Below are positions 21,650 to 33,896 of a stretch of DNA of 64,000 bases, piece after piece. Position 1 is the stretch's first letter; every line of letters starts with the position of its first letter. Made by a program: the position numbers and the translations under genes. Origin of the DNA: Portulaca oleracea (lineage: Eukaryota; Streptophyta; Magnoliopsida; Caryophyllales; Portulacaceae); the NCBI GenBank assembly GCA_029582165.1, contig CM055875.1, positions 25,685,144 to 25,749,143 on the forward strand, read 5' to 3'. The notes below the pieces were generated by a model. The model was not told where the DNA came from and made no database searches. It worked only from the letters and a program-made list of their open reading frames with translations.

Positions 21650-23119
21650 CTGTGGTTTTCCCATTCATATCTGCTTCTTCTCTACTCAAGTCTTGCATGA
21701 ATCCCATCCTTTTTCCCCATAAAAAAGGAATCACTTCCATTTGTGATGCTTAGGGCCAGCAACATGGGGGAGGTGATTTTATTTCCCTCAAGCTTGGAAT
21801 TGGAAGACGATTGGTTCGGAACTAGGGTACCCATTAACTTGAAATTTTGATTTTTAATTCAATCCTAAGTTCGAACAGCAAACCCTTTGTTTGTAAAAAC
21901 ATATAGACAAAACAGTGTAGACTCATAGAGTTAGGCCCTAATACGATGGATGAACTAAATTTATAGGAATGACAACCCAAGAAGACATCGTTCAACGGGC
22001 GTGATATGTATCAATGACAAGCTCCCCTAATGGGAAAGCCTATAAACATGGAATGCAATGGCCAATTGGTAAGCACATCTGTGCAAGCGGCTTGCACAGA
22101 TACTCTATGATGCGTAAAGTGTCAATGCAAACAATTAGTTAGCAGCTCACGATGCAAAGAAACATGGGAAACCCTATAATATGTAGATCTAGCTCACTCT
22201 TATATAATATGGCCTGATGATCCTATAACCAGAAACCTCTGAACTGCCTTGTCCATATTAGGGCAGTCGAAAGAAAAAGGTTCTTAAAATTGTTGAGTAG
22301 TTGGTAGTTGAATAAAAGTTAAGTTTTGGTAATTTGTGATAATTTTGGTAAGTTCAGATAAGCTTTGAGGAAAAAGTATTAAAATTTACCCTAATAGACA
22401 AAAATTAAATTTTTGTGCTTATGTTAGTTTTGGTAAACTTTGGTAAGTTTTCATAGATTTTGGTAAAAAATTACCATGCCCCTTTTAACCAACAATTCGA
22501 CAGGTTGTTGCGAAACCATAAAGTTTCCTACTATACAGAAATGAACTCAGTAAAGTCATCCTCTGGGTTTTTTCTTCTAACAAGGCACAACTTCAAAGTC
22601 AATCCAAGATTGGATTGGATTGGCAAGAATCCACCATTAAAAAGTGGTGCAATTCTTTGGGAGTCAGACAACTCCAAATGGTGGCAATCCTTGGATTGGA
22701 GTGGTAGGGTCATATTGCACCCCAAAGAAAAAAAAAACAAAAATAAATAAATAAAAGGCATGCAAAGTGGGTCTCAAGGATTAACCTAGAAAGCAATATT
22801 AATCGTTGAGACTCACTTTCAAGGGAAAAAAATCAAAATAAATTGTGAGATCCATGTTTGGATTGCTTGGCCTACCAATCCAAAAGATCACTCCTTTTCA
22901 CGAAAAGATTATGATCATTAAGGGTCACCTTCGAAGGTGATCCGACCTTTGAGGCCTACTTTGCCACATAAGCGAGTGATCCTGAGGATCATCTAGACAA
23001 TCTACTCAGTTCCATCAGAAGACATGTTTGCTAAATCCTGAAGTATCACCCAACCACTAACTAATGTCAAAAAGAAATTTGGTAAGCATTTGCTATGTGC
23101 CAACTGATCACAATTCCTG
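21650..23119. other. Probable intron or 3' flank of the FRIGIDA-like gene
   Basis: AT-rich sequence with no ORF of note. It holds several ttttggtaa words (22320-22465), a pocket of ttggattgg repeats (22600-22700), and a perfect 16-bp palindrome TCACCTTCGAAGGTGA at 22925-22940. Confidence 0.35.
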
Positions 23120-26100
23120 TTAAGAGTATACTCTATGGGATGTAACCAACCCAAAAAAGACAAAGTTTAGAAGCTCACCATAACACCTTTTAGGAAGGCA
23201 AAGCCTTTCACGTAGCAGAGGCGCTAATCTGTGATGATCAACCATCTCAAGAAGCTCTTTCAGATCAGTCCTTAAGAAACTCGAACCAAGATGATATGCA
23301 GCCACAAGTAGCAAGAAACCCACCACCACCGCCACATCCTTCTCGCTCTCCCCTTCCATTTTATCTCTCCAATCTCTTGCCAATTTAGCTGCCTTTATTC
23401 TCAGAGGCCGGTTGATCGTGGGATGCATGTTCATCAACTGTTCCAATAGCAACGAGCAGCTGCTTCTGACAACACTTGGTTCGCATTCCCTGTCGCCATT
23501 CTTGAGATGCGGTGGGAAAAATCCAACAAGGGCGTCAAGTACTAAGCCTGCACGGTTTTCTGTCAATTTTAACGTACTACTAACTTCTTCTCCTATTGAT
23601 GCATGCTCATCAGCCCTATCATTCAAAACCATTTGCAAGGTTTTTCCAGTGGTTTTGGAATCTAACTTAAAGTTGCCAGTGTCACGCCCATTTTCATCCA
23701 CTGAACCATAGTCTGAGTCTGTTTTCAGTGCTGAATCATCACATGTTTGTTCGTCCTCCAACGACGTTAAGTACCGCCCACTGGTTCGTTCTTCTGTCAA
23801 TCTTTCCACTTTGCGGCGTTTCTTGGCAGGGGTTGGCTTCAGCTCAGGACTCTCATCATCCTTACACTTCCCTTTCAAGGATCTTTTGACTTGTTTCCGT
23901 CTGAACCCTTGAGTTTTAAACTGCTCATTTATTAGTTCTTCCTTCACCGCCAAAGCTTCAGAAAGCCCGTCAAGTTGATCATCCCTTGTAATTTGGCTAT
24001 CCTCTTGTGTCTCTTTTAGTAATGGACATCTCTCACTGATTTGCTTCTCTTTCACTTCCAATGCTTGGCTGCGTTCTTGGAGATCCTGTTCTTTCAACTC
24101 CAGCTCTTTTTCTTGCTCATTGATTTTCTCCTCTTTACAATCTAGAGCTTTACTGTGCCTGCTTATCTCTTTTTCCTTGGCTGCCAATGCTAGATAGCGG
24201 TCACTGATTTCCTTGTCTTTTACCTCCAAATCTTTGCAGCACTCTTCTACTACCTTCTCTTTCACCTCAGCTTCTTGGGAGCATTTACTGACTTCTTCTT
24301 CTCTGAACTTCATGGATTTGGTACGCTCATTGATTTGCTTCTCTTTCAACACTGCAACTTCCCAGCGCTCCACCTGTTTCTCTTTCTTCTCGAGTGCCTT
24401 ACTTCGCTCGTCCACTGCCTTCTCCTTCAATTCAACTTCCTGGCAACGAGCCCTCACTTCTTTTTCTCTCAACTCAATTGTTTTGGTACGATCATTGATC
24501 TGCTGCTCTTTCAGTTTCAATGCTTCCCAGTGCCCATTCAGTTGCCTCTCTTTCCTCTCTAGTGCCTTACTTTGCTCATCCACTGTCTTCTCTCTCAATT
24601 CCAACTCTTTCCAATGCTTGTCTGCTACTTTCTCCTTCTCCTTCACTCCAATTCCTTGGCAGCTAGCATTAACTTCTTTTTCTCTCAACTCCATAAGTTT
24701 GGTACGGTAATCCATCTGATTCTCTTTCAATTTCAAAGCTTCCCAGTGTCCATTCACTTGCTTCTCTTTCTTCTCAAGCGCCTTACTTCGCTCATCCAAT
24801 CCCTTCTCCTTCAAGTCAACTTTTTGGCTCCGTGCATTTACTTCCTTCTCTTTCGTCTCGACCCTTGTCTTCTTCACCTCCAACTCTCGAAGACCTTCCT
24901 CAATCTGATTCTCTTTCACCTCCAGCATCTTGCAACGTTCATCAAATTTCATCGTTTTCAACTCTAGTTCCTCACATTGCTTCTTCACCATCTCCTCCTT
25001 CAAGTCTAGAACCTGAGACTTATATCCCACGAACTTCTCATTAGCATCTAACATTCGTTCAAGCTCACTGATATCCTTTTCCTTCATCTCCACCTCCCTA
25101 TATCGTTCTTCCACCTCCTTCCCCTTCAATTCCAACAACTGCCCAGCTTCCCTAATCTTCTCTTCTTTCAAACCCACATCTTTCTCCTTCAATTCAAGCT
25201 CAGTGAAATGATCACGCAATTGCTTCTCCCTCGAATCCAACACACGCCGACATTCTTCGATCTCCTTCTCCCTCGCATCCAATATCTCACACAGTCTCTT
25301 CTCTTTCAATTCAAACTCCTCACTGAGTTTACTGACCTCCTTCCCCTTCAATTCCAACATCTGCTCAGCTTCCCTAATCTTCACTTCCTTCAAACCCGCG
25401 TCGTTCTCCTTCAATTCAATCTCAGTGAAACGAGTATCCAATTGCTTCTCCCTCAAATCCAACACTTGCCCACGTTCTTCAATCTCCTTCTCTTTTGAAT
25501 CCAGTATCTCACATAGTATCTTCTCCTTCAATTCAAACTCCTCCCTGAGTTTACTGATCTCCTTCTCCTTCAATTCGACTTCCTGCTCTCGCAGCATCAA
25601 TGCAATCTCACGTTTGGAAATCTCTCTCTCTATCACTCCCATTTCTTCACCAAATTCCTTCTCCCTCAACTCCAACTTCTGCCTGCATTCATTGATCTCA
25701 TTCTCTCTCTCAGCCAACACTTGACCAACTTCCTTCTCCCTCAACTCCAACTTTCGCCTGCATTCATCAATCTCCTTCTGTCTTTCATCCAAAACTTGAC
25801 CCACTTCTTTCTCTCTCAATTCCAACTTCTTAAACCGTTCTTCAATCTCCTTCTCTCTCTTCTCCAACTCAAAACTCTGCTTCATGATCCTGTCTTGGCC
25901 CAACTCAACCCCTCTCCACCTCTCCTGCAACTGCTTCTCTTTCTCCTCCAAAGTTTTCAACTTGTTGAGCTTCTCCACAAACTGGATGTCCCTCCTCGCC
26001 AACGCATTGCAGCGTTCGTCAATCTGTTGCTTCTCCAACTCCATAACTTCACAAAACTCAACAATCTGCTTCTCTCGCAAGGCCACCGTCTTCAATCTCT

Positions 26101-26419
26101 CAGCAGCCTCCATCTCCTTCGTCTCCACACTCTTCATTCTCAACTCAGACTCCTTTCGGAGGTTCTCAATTTCCTGTGCAGCGACCACGAGCCCTCTCTC
26201 CTTGGATTCAATTTCTTTAATCCTGTTCGACAAAGAAGCGTCGACCATGGCGAACGAACTCTGCACGTGCCGCCATTGTTCGAACAAAGAAACAATCGAG
26301 AATGCACGGGACTGGAAATCCTCGAACACATGGCCGAGTTTGTTGACGACTAACCGTGCTACCTTCAAGTCCGACGAAGCTTTCTCCAATGGCTGCGAAT
26401 TCGACGACATTGGAGCCAA
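23120..26419 (-). CDS. FRIGIDA-like coiled-coil protein (FRL5-type)
   Basis: An intact 1099-residue ORF. Residues 60-835 are an almost unbroken charged coiled coil built of repeats such as LELREKEV and KALEKKEKQ, including three tandem ~70-residue blocks. A nuclear localisation signal, AKKRRKV, is at 865-871. Residues 955-1078 match the first half of the FRIGIDA domain (GLVLDALVGFFPP, SSCSLLLEQLMNMHP, AAKLARDWRDKM, FLLLVAAYHLGSSF, LAPLLRERL). The second half of the domain is missing. The last ~21 residues look like read-through of an intron donor. FRIGIDA-family proteins are nuclear scaffolds; FRI itself activates the floral repressor FLC. The long-coil members (Arabidopsis At5g27220 type) are poorly understood. 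ATG at 26419 is the first in frame and lies about 185 bp below a TATA box. Confidence 0.88.
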   Translation of the reverse strand: MAPMSSNSQPLEKASSDLKVARLVVNKLGHVFEDFQSRAFSIVSLFEQWRHVQSSFAMVDASLSNRIKEIESKERGLVVAAQEIENLRKESELRMKSVETKEMEAAERLKTVALREKQIVEFCEVMELEKQQIDERCNALARRDIQFVEKLNKLKTLEEKEKQLQERWRGVELGQDRIMKQSFELEKREKEIEERFKKLELREKEVGQVLDERQKEIDECRRKLELREKEVGQVLAERENEINECRQKLELREKEFGEEMGVIEREISKREIALMLREQEVELKEKEISKLREEFELKEKILCEILDSKEKEIEERGQVLDLREKQLDTRFTEIELKENDAGLKEVKIREAEQMLELKGKEVSKLSEEFELKEKRLCEILDAREKEIEECRRVLDSREKQLRDHFTELELKEKDVGLKEEKIREAGQLLELKGKEVEERYREVEMKEKDISELERMLDANEKFVGYKSQVLDLKEEMVKKQCEELELKTMKFDERCKMLEVKENQIEEGLRELEVKKTRVETKEKEVNARSQKVDLKEKGLDERSKALEKKEKQVNGHWEALKLKENQMDYRTKLMELREKEVNASCQGIGVKEKEKVADKHWKELELREKTVDEQSKALERKERQLNGHWEALKLKEQQINDRTKTIELREKEVRARCQEVELKEKAVDERSKALEKKEKQVERWEVAVLKEKQINERTKSMKFREEEVSKCSQEAEVKEKVVEECCKDLEVKDKEISDRYLALAAKEKEISRHSKALDCKEEKINEQEKELELKEQDLQERSQALEVKEKQISERCPLLKETQEDSQITRDDQLDGLSEALAVKEELINEQFKTQGFRRKQVKRSLKGKCKDDESPELKPTPAKKRRKVERLTEERTSGRYLTSLEDEQTCDDSALKTDSDYGSVDENGRDTGNFKLDSKTTGKTLQMVLNDRADEHASIGEEVSSTLKLTENRAGLVLDALVGFFPPHLKNGDRECEPSVVRSSCSLLLEQLMNMHPTINRPLRIKAAKLARDWRDKMEGESEKDVAVVVGFLLLVAAYHLGSSFLRTDLKELLEMVDHHRLAPLLRERLCLPKRCYGELLNFVFFGLVTSHRVYS

Positions 26420-26603
26420 ATTGGAAAAAAATCAAACCCTAGATAGCAAATTAAGAACCAAGTAGGGGAAATTGGGAAGAATTAGCATGTAATTGATTAA
26501 GTGGAGTGGTAATAAGAAAGAATTGATCCGGAGAGGGAATTTGCAGAAAAAGAAGAGATTTTGCAGGATATTGAAACACTTGTAGAATAGGGTTACAACA
26601 GAC

Positions 26604-26616
26604 TATATATATATAA
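26604..26616 (-). promoter_or_regulatory. TATA box of the FRIGIDA-like gene
   Basis: On the minus strand TTTTTATATATATATAG lies about 185 bp upstream of the ATG. It implies a start site near 26575 and a 5' UTR of roughly 155 bp. Confidence 0.6.
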
Positions 26617-26619
26617 AAA

Positions 26620-27001
26620 TATGAAGATCGAACTGAAGAGGAAGGGACTTATTTTCAGGAGGCAAAGATGGAGGTTAATTGGAATTGGAGCATTCAAAAC
26701 AAAAGCTTTTTCTTTTTCTTTTTTCGTCATTATCACTAAATAATTTAATTCGTAATTAAAATTAGTTAATGATGACGGATGGGTCGGGATGGCAGACGAA
26801 AAGTGGCAATTGGCGCCAAGATGGAGAGGAAACGTCTTACAAAAGCCACTCAAAACTCGAAATTACTTTTCAGTTACTGTAGCCACTGTATACGATTAAG
26901 AAGACTTCCCGAGTTTTATTACCGGTCAAAACTCACTTTATTCACCGTCTATAAATTCACACTAGGGTTGTACAAATCTACAATGCATATAAATTGACTG
27001 T
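26620..27001. other. Upstream region of the FRIGIDA-like gene
   Basis: About 380 bp between the TATA box and the left TSD of the inserted solo LTR. No gene is visible. The LTR insertion at 27007 probably marks the upstream edge of whatever proximal promoter remains. Confidence 0.4.
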
Positions 27002-27754
27002 ACACGTGTAAGACCCCCAGTTCCGATTATAGCTACAGTTGATTTCCGTCCGAAAAATCGTTAAGTATGAGTTTAAGTTTTAAGGACGAAATTTCTTTTA
27101 AGAGGTAATGATGTAAAATGACGAAAAAATTCTATTAATCTTACCGTCAAAATTCTTGACGTGTGTTACTTTTCCGTTTAATAATATACTGTTAACACGT
27201 GGAGCTATTAGGACGGCGGGTGGATTATTTAACATTTTCAGTAACTGAAAAATATCAATTAAAAATTTTTTGGATATTGATTAAATTTTTATTTGGGATT
27301 AATTTGTACAAGTAACTGCGAATTATTGGATACTTCTCTTTTCTCTCTCTCCTTCTCCTTTCCACCCACTACCACCTTTTATTCCACCCCTAATACTACT
27401 TTCCCGACCAACACCAACCAGCATCATCATCATCATCATCAATCATGTAACCCCAGTACCCCACCATATATTCCTCCTCCTTCGTCTTCTATTTAAACTT
27501 TTGCCATTCATTATTTGATTTATTTGCATTAAAAACACAAAAATATTATACAAGTTTTCTTTAATTTCACAAATGTGGGTGTCAGTTTGTTTACATTGCC
27601 ACTTTTCTCGGATTAAGATTACGCAATATATAAAACATTTTCTTTCCGAAAAAAGAATATGCTAAGTTTGAAATAGTAATAAATAAAATAAGTATAAAGA
27701 ACGAACATAAATTAAATAAAATAAGTTTATCATTCATCATGAAATCACTTAATT

Positions 27755-27756
<2 letters not shown>

Positions 27757-27813
<57 letters not shown>
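27757..27813. repeat. (TA)n microsatellite
   Basis: Uninterrupted TA dinucleotides to the left of MITE A. Confidence 0.95.
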
Positions 27814-27820
<7 letters not shown>

Positions 27821-28335
27821 CTAATAATCCATACTATTGCAAATTGGATGGCAATAATCCCTACTTTCAATTTGTATTCTGGTGGTCCAAAAAAAAAAAT
27901 GTATTGTAGTGGTACCAAATCCATCATCACATTCTTTTTATTTTTTCCATGTCTACCCCATATTATTTTTGTTTTTTGGTTTCTACCCCTAAATAGGTAA
28001 TGAAGTGTAGTTACTAAAACATTTTTTAAATTATTTTTTTGAGATTCCGAGCAATTATTATGATTTTTTAAAAGAAATAAAATTGAAGAAAATCATAAAA
28101 AAATTGAAAAAAAATTGAAAAAAATTGGGAGAAATGATGTAAATTCATTAAAAATCGTGGTAAAGTGTTATACAAAGTTTTGAATCAAATGCAACACAAA
28201 ACCTATGATATTTAGGATATATTCTCGATTTTGTCCCACTACAATACAGTTTTTTTTTTTGGACCACCAGAATCCAAAATGATAGTAGGGATTATTGCCA
28301 TCCAATTATTAATAGTAGGGATTATTAGAATCCAA
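27814..28335. mobile_element. MITE A, 522 bp with ~100-bp terminal inverted repeats
   Basis: The left arm 27814-27910 (TTGGATTCTAATAATCC..., CTGGTGGTCCAAAAA) is the inverse of the right arm 28232-28335. TA on both sides may be the target duplication, but the site lies in a TA microsatellite, so this is not decisive. No coding sequence. Superfamily uncertain: mariner/Stowaway by TA, or a long-TIR Mutator derivative. Confidence 0.85.
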
Positions 28336-28341
28336 TATCCC

Positions 28342-28669
<328 letters not shown>

Positions 28670-30029
28670 AGGGAATAGATAGGGTGAAAAGAGAGATTGG
28701 GTGAGAATGTGAGAATGAGTCTTTTTGACTCTTAGATCATAAATCAAGGGCCCTAAATATTTCACTATTTTTGATTTATTTTTTCCTTATTGGTCATGTG
28801 AGTTAGTGTAGAAAAGAAAAAGAAAAAAAAATTGATGCCTTGGAAATAAGTGAGCCAATAAGTGCAACAGATTTTCAAAAAATTGTTGACTGAGATTATT
28901 GCATGCAAATATTTTTTTATACTATTCAACTATGCAAATATTTTTCAGACCTTTCAACTCCCACACGTCATTGTCTTCTGTGTGTTTGTTCATTTGATTT
29001 ATTCGTCATTCTCATCTAACTGATACATGATGTTCATTTTCATTAGAACATGATGTTCATTTTTATAAAATTTTATGTTCATTTTGTTTGTGCGTGATTT
29101 TCATGTGATTACACATATGATGATCATTTGATTTGTGCATGATCTGTTTATAATAATTTTGTTATTAATTTGCTTGTTCATTTGATTTGATCATGTTGTT
29201 CATTTCGGATGTACCTGATGTTTTTTTTATTATGATTTGCTATTCATTTGTGTTCATATGATTTGTAAATGACATTCAATTTATTATAATTTACTTTTGT
29301 AACCATGGTCGTTAAGGATGTCGTGCTCAATCAAAATGCACATTACGTTGAAACAAACTAGACATCATGTATACAATGTTTGGCATAATATAAACTACAA
29401 AAGACATCGTTATGTTCAAACCAACAAGATATCAACCTAAATCGTCATGTCATTATCAAGATGAACGTTACGTATAAACAAAATGGACATCAAGTGTAGA
29501 CCAAGAGGACAACACATATAACCCAAATGGTTATCGTCCTCAGACAAGATGGATATCACATTGAAACAAAATAGACATAATGTTTTCGCCAAAAGGACAT
29601 GAAGTCTTCACCAAAAGGAGATCAAGTACAACCCAAATGGACATCGTACTCATACAAGATGGACATCATTTTCCTTTAAATTGTTCGATTCTCATAATTG
29701 TTTGGATGAATGTTCGATTTTGACCGCAAGATACTCATGAATTTGCTTGTCTTCATTGAAATTAATCTAATGCCTATTTGCCTTGAATTTGTTTCTTTTT
29801 TCAAACTTATAATTAATGCATTTCAACATTTTTTTTTGGTTTTGGAAGCTACTAATGACATATTCAATTCCCAATGCAAGCCTTAATTTTTCCTTTTTAT
29901 TTTCCAGTTTTAGGTAGCCAAATAAAAAGAAAAATTATGTTTTTATTATGACCATTGATCTATGATCCAATGGCTATTAAATCTCCTTCTCACATTCTCA
30001 CATAATCTCTCTTCTCACCCTATCTATTC

Positions 30030-30032
<3 letters not shown>
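28670..30032. mobile_element. MITE B, 1.36-kb non-autonomous DNA element with long TIRs
   Basis: The left end AGGGAATAGATAGGGTGA and right end TCACCCTATCTATTCCCT are inverted repeats; the arms match over about 60 bp and more loosely to 90 bp. No transposase ORF. Inside each arm lie clustered copies of GATGTTCATTT (left, 29028-29290) and of its inverse AAATGGACATC (right, 29340-29670). Inserted in TA repeat, so the TSD cannot be read. Confidence 0.8.
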
Positions 30033-30033
<1 letters not shown>

Positions 30034-30107
<74 letters not shown>

Positions 30108-30145
30108 ATATATATATATTATATTATATTATATATATATATATG
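30034..30145. repeat. (TA)n microsatellite with TATTATAT variants
   Basis: TA repeat to the right of MITE B. It is probably the continuation of the repeat in which both MITEs landed. Confidence 0.95.
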
Positions 30146-30429
30146 ATGGACTTAGGAAATGAGGTTAAGTCCCACTCCCGGTCTCGCTCCCACCGAGAAC
30201 GAGATTTTGAGACCGAGATTTGATTGGGACCAGGATGGGACTGAGATTCCCGAAATTTTTGTTCACCCCTAATTTAAACTCCATGCACATCACCATCACC
30301 GTCACACGCCAACGCATGCAACATCCCCTCCCCATACAACATACACATCACCTCCTCCTCCTCGTCCTTTCTCTTATTTAAATGGACACCACCCCATGCA
30401 ACATACACATCATCATCCTTCATCTTTCT

Positions 30430-30862
30430 CTCTCTATATTTTGTGAGTATTTCATACTACTATCATTATTAAGTTTTCTTATTAATATTAGGTAATCATA
30501 TTATTATTATTAGGTTTTCATAGTATTATTATTAAGTTTCGTATTATTATTATTATTATTTAGTTTTCATAAATTATTGAGGCTCGTATTACTATTATTA
30601 TTAAATTTTGTAAGTTCGTATTATTATTATTAAGTATCGTAATTTTATTATTAAGTTTCGCAATTTTATTATTAAGCTTTCGTATTATTATTATCAAGTT
30701 TCATGTTATTATTAGGAAGTTTTCGTAAGTTATTATTAAGTTTCGAATTATTATTTTTAAGTTATTATTAAAGTTTCATATTATTATTGTTATAGTTTCA
30801 TGATTTTATGTTAAAGTTCATGTTATTATTTTTAAAGCTTCATATTATTATTATAAAGTTTC

Positions 30863-30896
<34 letters not shown>

Positions 30897-31290
30897 AGTT
30901 TTCATGTTAAATTTTCATTATTATTAGTAATAAGTTTTTATTAAGTTTTCATATTATTAGTATCAAGTCTTCATATTATTACTATTAGTAAGTTTCACAT
31001 TATAAATATTAAGTTTCATGATTTTATTAAGTTTGGTATTTTTATTATTAAGTTTTCATAAGTTAAGTTTTCATATTATTAAAGTTTCGTGTTATTATGA
31101 ATTTTATGTTCAAAAACTTTACGGAATATTATTATTAGTAAGTTTCATATTATAAATATTAAGTTTCATGAGTTTATTAAGTTTGGTATTTATTATTAAG
31201 TTTTCATAAGTTGTTAAGTTTTCATATTATTAAAGTTTCGTGTTATTATGAATATTATGTTCAAAAACTTTACGGAATATTATTATTAAA
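30430..31290 (+). repeat. Degenerate ATT-rich repeat within the solo LTR
   Basis: Irregular repeats of ttattattaagtttcgtatt, with a longer duplicated block of about 125 bp (near 31000-31110 and 31148-31275, sharing tttcatattataaatattaag and aactttacggaatattatt). No coding sequence. Confidence 0.8.
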
Positions 31291-31852
31291 GTATTAGAAT
31301 TGAGTTATGGTTTTAAATGTGTTGTTCTGATTTTATTATTTTACCTTTAGTAAATAAGTGTTGTGATCTTAATATTTTCATAATAGTTATGCTCAATACA
31401 TGGTTAACTAAATGCTAAGGTTGGGGTATGGTAGGATTCGTGCGTTACTAATTATCGTAGAGATCGAGTATTAATTTTAGAAGTCATATTCGAATTCTAG
31501 GTCGACCGAGCGAGAAGACGCGATAGTTAGCTACCGTGTGTAAGTGTTGCAGTAAAAAGAAGTTGTTCAGGTAATGTCTATGTCCTAATCCCCATTGGGA
31601 TGCTCTTTTATCCATTTTGTGATTTAATATGTTTTATGCAACATGCATCCCGCACGGGGATTTTCTGTAAAATTAGACTGTCTGATTTGAATGTCGGTGA
31701 GCTCTTTTATGAGTTAAGTAAAACATGACAGTCTTTTAAACTCTGAATTTTATTCTACAAGTTTTGAGAAATTGGGTTGGGTTTTGTTGAAAATTCTGAC
31801 CTATGAACTTCATAAGATACTAACAATCAAAGTGAAACCATAAGTGGGTTGC

Positions 31853-32014
31853 GGGTAACGACCCGAAGACCAGGATTTGTTCTTGTAGGGGAGTTATCAA
31901 GAGATCGGGGAGTCCCTATATGTTTCTGTTATATCTGCGGGTAACCACCCGAAGACCAGGATCTGTTCCTGCAGGGGAGTTATTAAGAGATCGGGGAGTC
32001 CCAATATGTTTCTG
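31853..32014 (+). repeat. ~80-bp tandem duplication in the solo LTR
   Basis: Two direct copies carry cgggtaac-acccgaagacc, aggggagttat and aagagatcggggagtccc. The related LTR at 49933-53365 has a single diverged copy (50570-50665, inverse strand), so the duplication happened in this lineage. Confidence 0.8.
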
Positions 32015-33859
32015 AGATTTATTCTGGTTCTGGACTGGCCCTCCATGTTCTGTTTCTGAGTTCTAATATTCTGGGGATAGGCAAATCCCGCCCGTATAAT
32101 AAAATTCTGATTATTTTATGAGGAAATGATTACTCTGATTTCTGATGTCTGATTCTGAATTATTGAAATGTCAGTTGAGATTTTTGGAACGCTGTGATTC
32201 TGAGTTAAAGGTTTGTACTGTTGGTTTTAAAGTTCTGTTATTTCTGAACTCTGGTTATTTCTGGGGTGGGATTCAAATGAGTTGCGAAAAGGTTTGACTC
32301 CCAAATGAATTGAAATGAACTTTAAATTGTTTTGACAGTTAGGGGTAGACATTATTGAGATTTCCCCTCATTTTTGTAAATGTTTTGTTTTCAGGTGAAG
32401 GCTTCTGTGATGGGAATGAGGATTAGCAGTGAGGACGTCTAGAGTTTTAGTTTTGGAGTTGTGTTAAAAGTTTGTCAGTCTTGAAGTTAAGGATGTTTAT
32501 TCCGAATTCTAAGGTTGTTTAATTGTTAGTTCCGTTGTCAAACAGTTGTAGTTTTCCTTCTCGCCTTGTATTCCTCCGGAGATACGGCAGTGACTCCCGA
32601 ATTAAAGTCAAGTCTTCCGCTGAATTTCTGTCAACGTTAGTTTGACTCTGACGTTTTTCATAATTGAATTTCCGGGGCGTTACAACACGATTTTTAGTTT
32701 TTATACTGTGAATTTAATGATACTTTCTCTATGCCATATTAATTAACGTTTTAAGAAATTTTCAATGAAAAAATCTTAGGTAATATTTTTCCACAACAAA
32801 ATGTTTCTCTCTCTCTAACTCTTCACCTACCATAGCGTTGTATTAATTAGCTACCATCAGTGTCGGTAATGGCCGCCTGGAGGCCGCTATGGCCGAAGGT
32901 AGGTCGCTGCCGACACCACAGTCCTCCGATCTGTTCATCCTTGTTATTCTCTCTTTCTTTGTTACCCGGGCTATAGTGTGTTTTTTAGAGTGTTTCTTTA
33001 GTAGTGTTTGGGGTGTTTTTAGTTCGTTTTGGTGTGTGTGGGGCGTCTTTAGCGCAGTCAGAAGCGGGCTTCTCCGTTCGACATTCCGTCGGTGAAGGGC
33101 TCGATCTGTCTTTTTGTGCTGGTAAGTCGGGGTCGACGCCTCAGATTGGGTTTGTGGGTTGTGTTCCTAATTTGGTAACAAGGCAACTCATTGGCGCTTG
33201 GTTCACAGCTGATCGGCAGTAGTAAGTCGGGATTGTTCCGGCGTAGTGATGAGCCAGGTTTGAATTCTTTGTCTTTCCTCGCTCTCGTCCGATTTTTTTT
33301 TTTTGGTTCGTTTGTGCGTGGAGTTTGCAGTCCTGTTTGTGCCCATTGTTAGGAATTTGGTTGGTGTGGTGTCTTGGTGGTGTCTTTTCTGGCTTCTTAA
33401 GGTAGATTTGGGTTGGCTTGTGGTCTTGACGCGGTTGGGGTGCCTCAGTTAGTCCCTTCTAGCTCGGTGTGAGGTATTGTTGCTCGGTGTGGGTTTGTAT
33501 TAGGATGGAAACGAATACTCCTTTGAGTGCAATTTTGGAATCTTGGGAGAAGGATTTTGATGGAGATGTGCTAAACCTTTTGGGGCAGATGGAACATTGT
33601 AATAACCCGACTCAAACCTAGCATAACTAAGTTAATTAATGAGATTAAATAACCAAATCACGCATTCCAATTCAGTTAACTGTTTGTGTTTTTGCAGGAC
33701 TCGAGCAGATCAATGACCATCCTACATCAATCTAGTACGTTATGTATATAAAGTACTTATGTGAGAGTTTCAACTACTCAAATTACTCACGGGTTACTTA
33801 CCTGGCTAAGTTCTATCAGGTCGACCGATTCATCGACATTATCAATAGTAATAATAGTT

Positions 33860-33896
<37 letters not shown>

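Noticed and set aside
23412..26465. Long plus-strand open frames opposite the FRIGIDA-like gene (for example 25721-26353 and 24213-24710)
   Set aside because: They are mirror images of the Lys/Glu-rich coding strand (giving Phe/Leu/Ser-rich products), have no domain, and disappear outside the gene.
32889..33222. Open frames of 68 and 72 residues before the TPR gene fragment
   Set aside because: They overlap in different frames with no recognisable domain. More likely 5' untranslated sequence of the captured gene or element D.
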